From Opitutia bacterium (lineage in GTDB: Bacteria > Verrucomicrobiota > Verrucomicrobiia > Opitutales > UBA953): a stretch of 45,908 bases of DNA. The notes beneath the pieces were generated by a model that was not told where the DNA came from, did no database searches, and worked only from the letters and a program-made list of their open reading frames with translations. This document shows, piece by piece, positions 43,545 to 45,908 of this stretch; the stretch's first letter is position 1, and the number at the start of each line of letters is the position of its first letter. The DNA lies in the NCBI GenBank assembly GCA_947377865.1, contig CANCHK010000012.1, forward strand, positions 1-45,908, read 5' to 3'. Both the position numbers and the translations under genes were made by a program.

Positions 43545-44939
43545 GTGAACAACCTTTCTCAACCCTCCCCCTTTCTCATGTCCCCTTCCGTCAGCCACCT
43601 ATCCCTTTGGGAGACCGCAAAAAGCGAACTCCGTAACACACTTCCTCGCGCCGACTTCGAAACCTGGATCTCTTCTCTGCAGCCCCTGAGCATCATCGAA
43701 GGCAAAGTCCTCGTCCTGGAAGCTCCTTCCGTGCTCACCGAAGCTTGGGTCAACAGCAACTACGCCGAAGTGCTGCGTCGTCAGCTCACGCTCGTCGCTG
43801 GACGTAACATGGATTTCCGTCTGACCGCTTCGATTGACGCTTCCCGCGAAACCGCTCCGGCTCCTGCCCCTGTCGCGCGTTCCTCCCGTCAGGCCGCCAC
43901 CGCTTCGCCGGCTCCGGCAATCAAGGCTACCAACACGTTCGATAATTTCATCGTCGGTCCAGAGAACGAGATGGCCCATGGTGCTTCGCTCGCAGTCGCC
44001 AAGGAGCCCGGCCACTACTACAATCCGCTTTTCATTCACGGTCCGACCGGCCTCGGCAAGACCCACCTGATGCACGCGATCGCCCACTCGGTCTACGCCG
44101 CCAACCCGCAGGCCCGCATCGCCTACATCTCGTCCGAGACCTTCACCAACGATTTCATCCAGGCCCTCCAGACCGGCAGCGTCGCCGCGTTCCGTCGCCG
44201 TTACCGCGAGCTCGACCTGCTCCTCATCGACGACATTCATTTCCTCGCCGGCAAGGAATCCACGCAGGACGAATTCTTCCACACCTTCAACGAGCTGCAT
44301 AACAATCATAAGCAGGTGGTCCTCACGAGCGATCGTCCGGCTTCCGAAATCGCCAAGCTCCAGGAACGCCTCGTCTCCCGCTTCCAGTGGGGCATGGTCG
44401 CTTCCATCCAGGCTCCCGGCCTCGAGACCCGCATCGCGATCCTCCGCAAGAAGGCCGCCGCCCGCGGCCTCGACCTCCAGCCGGAGATCGCTGAGTTCAT
44501 CGCTTCCCGTATCGCCCGCAACGTCCGCAACCTCGAAGGCGCCGTCACCCGTATCGTCGGTCTGACTGGCATGACCCGTAAGCCCCTCGAACTGGCCCAG
44601 GTTGAAAAGCTGCTCCACGACATCCTTGTCGAGGAAGCCAGCCATACCCTCACGGCCGAAGTCATCCAGCGTAAGGTCGCCGAGCACTACCGCATCCAGA
44701 TGTCGGACATGACGTCCAAGCGTCGCATGCAGAATATCGCTTTCCCCCGTCAGGTCGCCATGTACCTCGCCACCCAGCTCACCGGCATGTCCCTCGTGTC
44801 GATTGGCCAGGCTTTCGGCGGTCGCGACCACGGTACGGTCATCCACGCCCGCAAGACGGTCGTGAATCAGATGGAAGTGGATGCTAACGTGCGCCGCACG
44901 GTCGAGTATCTCCGCGCCCAGCTGTCGATGAATCGCTAA
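43545..44939 (+). CDS. dnaA: Chromosomal replication initiator protein DnaA
   Basis: AAA+ initiator that binds DnaA boxes and opens the origin. From GTG 43545 it has 464 residues, normal length; ATG 43578 is an alternative giving 453. Domain I starts LWETAKSELRNTLPRADFETWI. The linker is Ala/Pro rich (about 100-128). Domain III has Walker A GPTGLGKT (166-173), Walker B LLLIDDIHFLAGKE, and NVRNLEGAVTRI. Domain IV has the DNA-binding signature FGGRDHGTVIHARK. GTG is slightly preferred because AAAGAG lies upstream, while the region before ATG is pyrimidine-rich. A DnaA-box-like site spans the start, suggesting autoregulation. Confidence 0.97.
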   Translation: MNNLSQPSPFLMSPSVSHLSLWETAKSELRNTLPRADFETWISSLQPLSIIEGKVLVLEAPSVLTEAWVNSNYAEVLRRQLTLVAGRNMDFRLTASIDASRETAPAPAPVARSSRQAATASPAPAIKATNTFDNFIVGPENEMAHGASLAVAKEPGHYYNPLFIHGPTGLGKTHLMHAIAHSVYAANPQARIAYISSETFTNDFIQALQTGSVAAFRRRYRELDLLLIDDIHFLAGKESTQDEFFHTFNELHNNHKQVVLTSDRPASEIAKLQERLVSRFQWGMVASIQAPGLETRIAILRKKAAARGLDLQPEIAEFIASRIARNVRNLEGAVTRIVGLTGMTRKPLELAQVEKLLHDILVEEASHTLTAEVIQRKVAEHYRIQMSDMTSKRRMQNIAFPRQVAMYLATQLTGMSLVSIGQAFGGRDHGTVIHARKTVVNQMEVDANVRRTVEYLRAQLSMNR

Positions 44940-44963
44940 TTTCCGGTTGTCAGTGATGCAACC

Positions 44964-44995
44964 AGGGCCCGACATGTGTCGGGCCCTTCCTTTTG
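44964..44995 (+). terminator. Intrinsic terminator of dnaA
   Basis: An 11-bp perfect stem AGGGCCCGACA / TGTCGGGCCCT is followed by TCCTTTT, 25 bp after the dnaA stop. The T-run is interrupted by CC but the stem is strong. Confidence 0.8.
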
Positions 44996-45064
44996 GCGGG
45001 TTGGGTGCGCTTAGGGTAGGGGTTGCCACTTGCTACTTGGGGACTTTCCACCTTCATAAGGACG

Positions 45065-45165
45065 TTCCTTCCTAGTCTTTCCCAGGGGAGTCCGCGACCG
45101 GACTGAGATGAGGCTTGGCCTCGAACCCTCGTACCTGATGCGCCTCGGCGCCGTAGGAAGCGGAT
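45065..45165 (+). promoter_or_regulatory. TPP riboswitch (THI element) upstream of thiC
   Basis: The conserved core is visible: GGGGAGTCC followed by GGACTGAGATGAGG, then ACCCTCGTACCTGATGC and GCGCCGTAGGAAG. The P1 stem pairs CTTCCT (45068-45073) with AGGAAG (45155-45160). The element binds thiamine pyrophosphate and lowers expression of the downstream thiamine gene. thiC begins 82 bp after it. No clear terminator hairpin lies between, so control is probably at translation or through Rho. Confidence 0.92.
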
Positions 45166-45219
45166 TGTGCAGCCAACCCCATCCCCGTTTCCGCGAACCT
45201 TATAGGTCCGTGCGGATAG

Positions 45220-45908
<689 letters not shown>

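Noticed and set aside
43599-45029. 476-codon minus-strand open frame opposite dnaA
   Set aside because: dnaA is certain on the plus strand and the antisense product has no domain character.

Overview
The window looks like a chromosomal segment of a Verrucomicrobiota bacterium, most likely from the Opitutae/Opitutales side. The support is GC-rich DNA (about 60% by eye), a very long prepilin-like protein resembling Verru_Chthon cassette protein A (9548-13639), a fused SecDF, a secreted ThuA-domain protein, and several exported small proteins of unknown function. The lineage is an inference from gene content; no rRNA or tRNA gene is visible.

Layout: (1) 32-8739 is housekeeping: carA, a small lipoprotein, the K+ transporter kup (minus), then yajC-secDF-recJ. 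(2) 8740-15943 is an accessory, envelope-oriented stretch. It holds the giant prepilin-like protein with a small exported partner (minus), three short exported proteins, an exported SAM-methyltransferase-like protein, and a 413-bp AT-richer, hairpin-rich gap without a convincing gene. (3) 16095-23885 is a compact catabolic-looking locus of two divergent units around a 118-bp control region. The minus unit encodes a DapA/NAL-superfamily aldolase or dehydratase and an old-yellow-enzyme family oxidoreductase. The plus unit encodes an MFS symporter, an enolase-superfamily (MLE-like) enzyme and an exported ThuA protein, and a second MFS symporter follows. I know of no characterised pathway with this set, so it is the best candidate for an undescribed system. 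(4) 23875-43189 is mostly housekeeping: EVE-domain protein, TatD nuclease, an OlsF-like two-domain acyltransferase, metY, cysS, thrS, Tat-exported alkaline phosphatase, an exported redoxin, cysE, a soluble GAF-GAF histidine kinase, DedA, glnD, msrA, rarA and dus. (5) 43190-45908 holds an AT-rich region with DnaA-box-like sites, dnaA, a TPP riboswitch, and the 5' part of thiC, which runs off the window.

How the genes work together: metY, cysE and cysS belong to sulfur amino acid metabolism and its use. yajC-secDF supports protein export, and many products here carry signal peptides. kup, glnD and phoA cover potassium, nitrogen signalling and phosphate. The divergent locus encodes two uptake carriers with lyase, dehydratase and reductase chemistry, which suggests import and breakdown of an organic or sugar acid; the substrate cannot be read from the sequence. 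Several intrinsic terminators between convergent genes are bidirectional. Many starts lack a strong Shine-Dalgarno sequence, so some start sites are uncertain.
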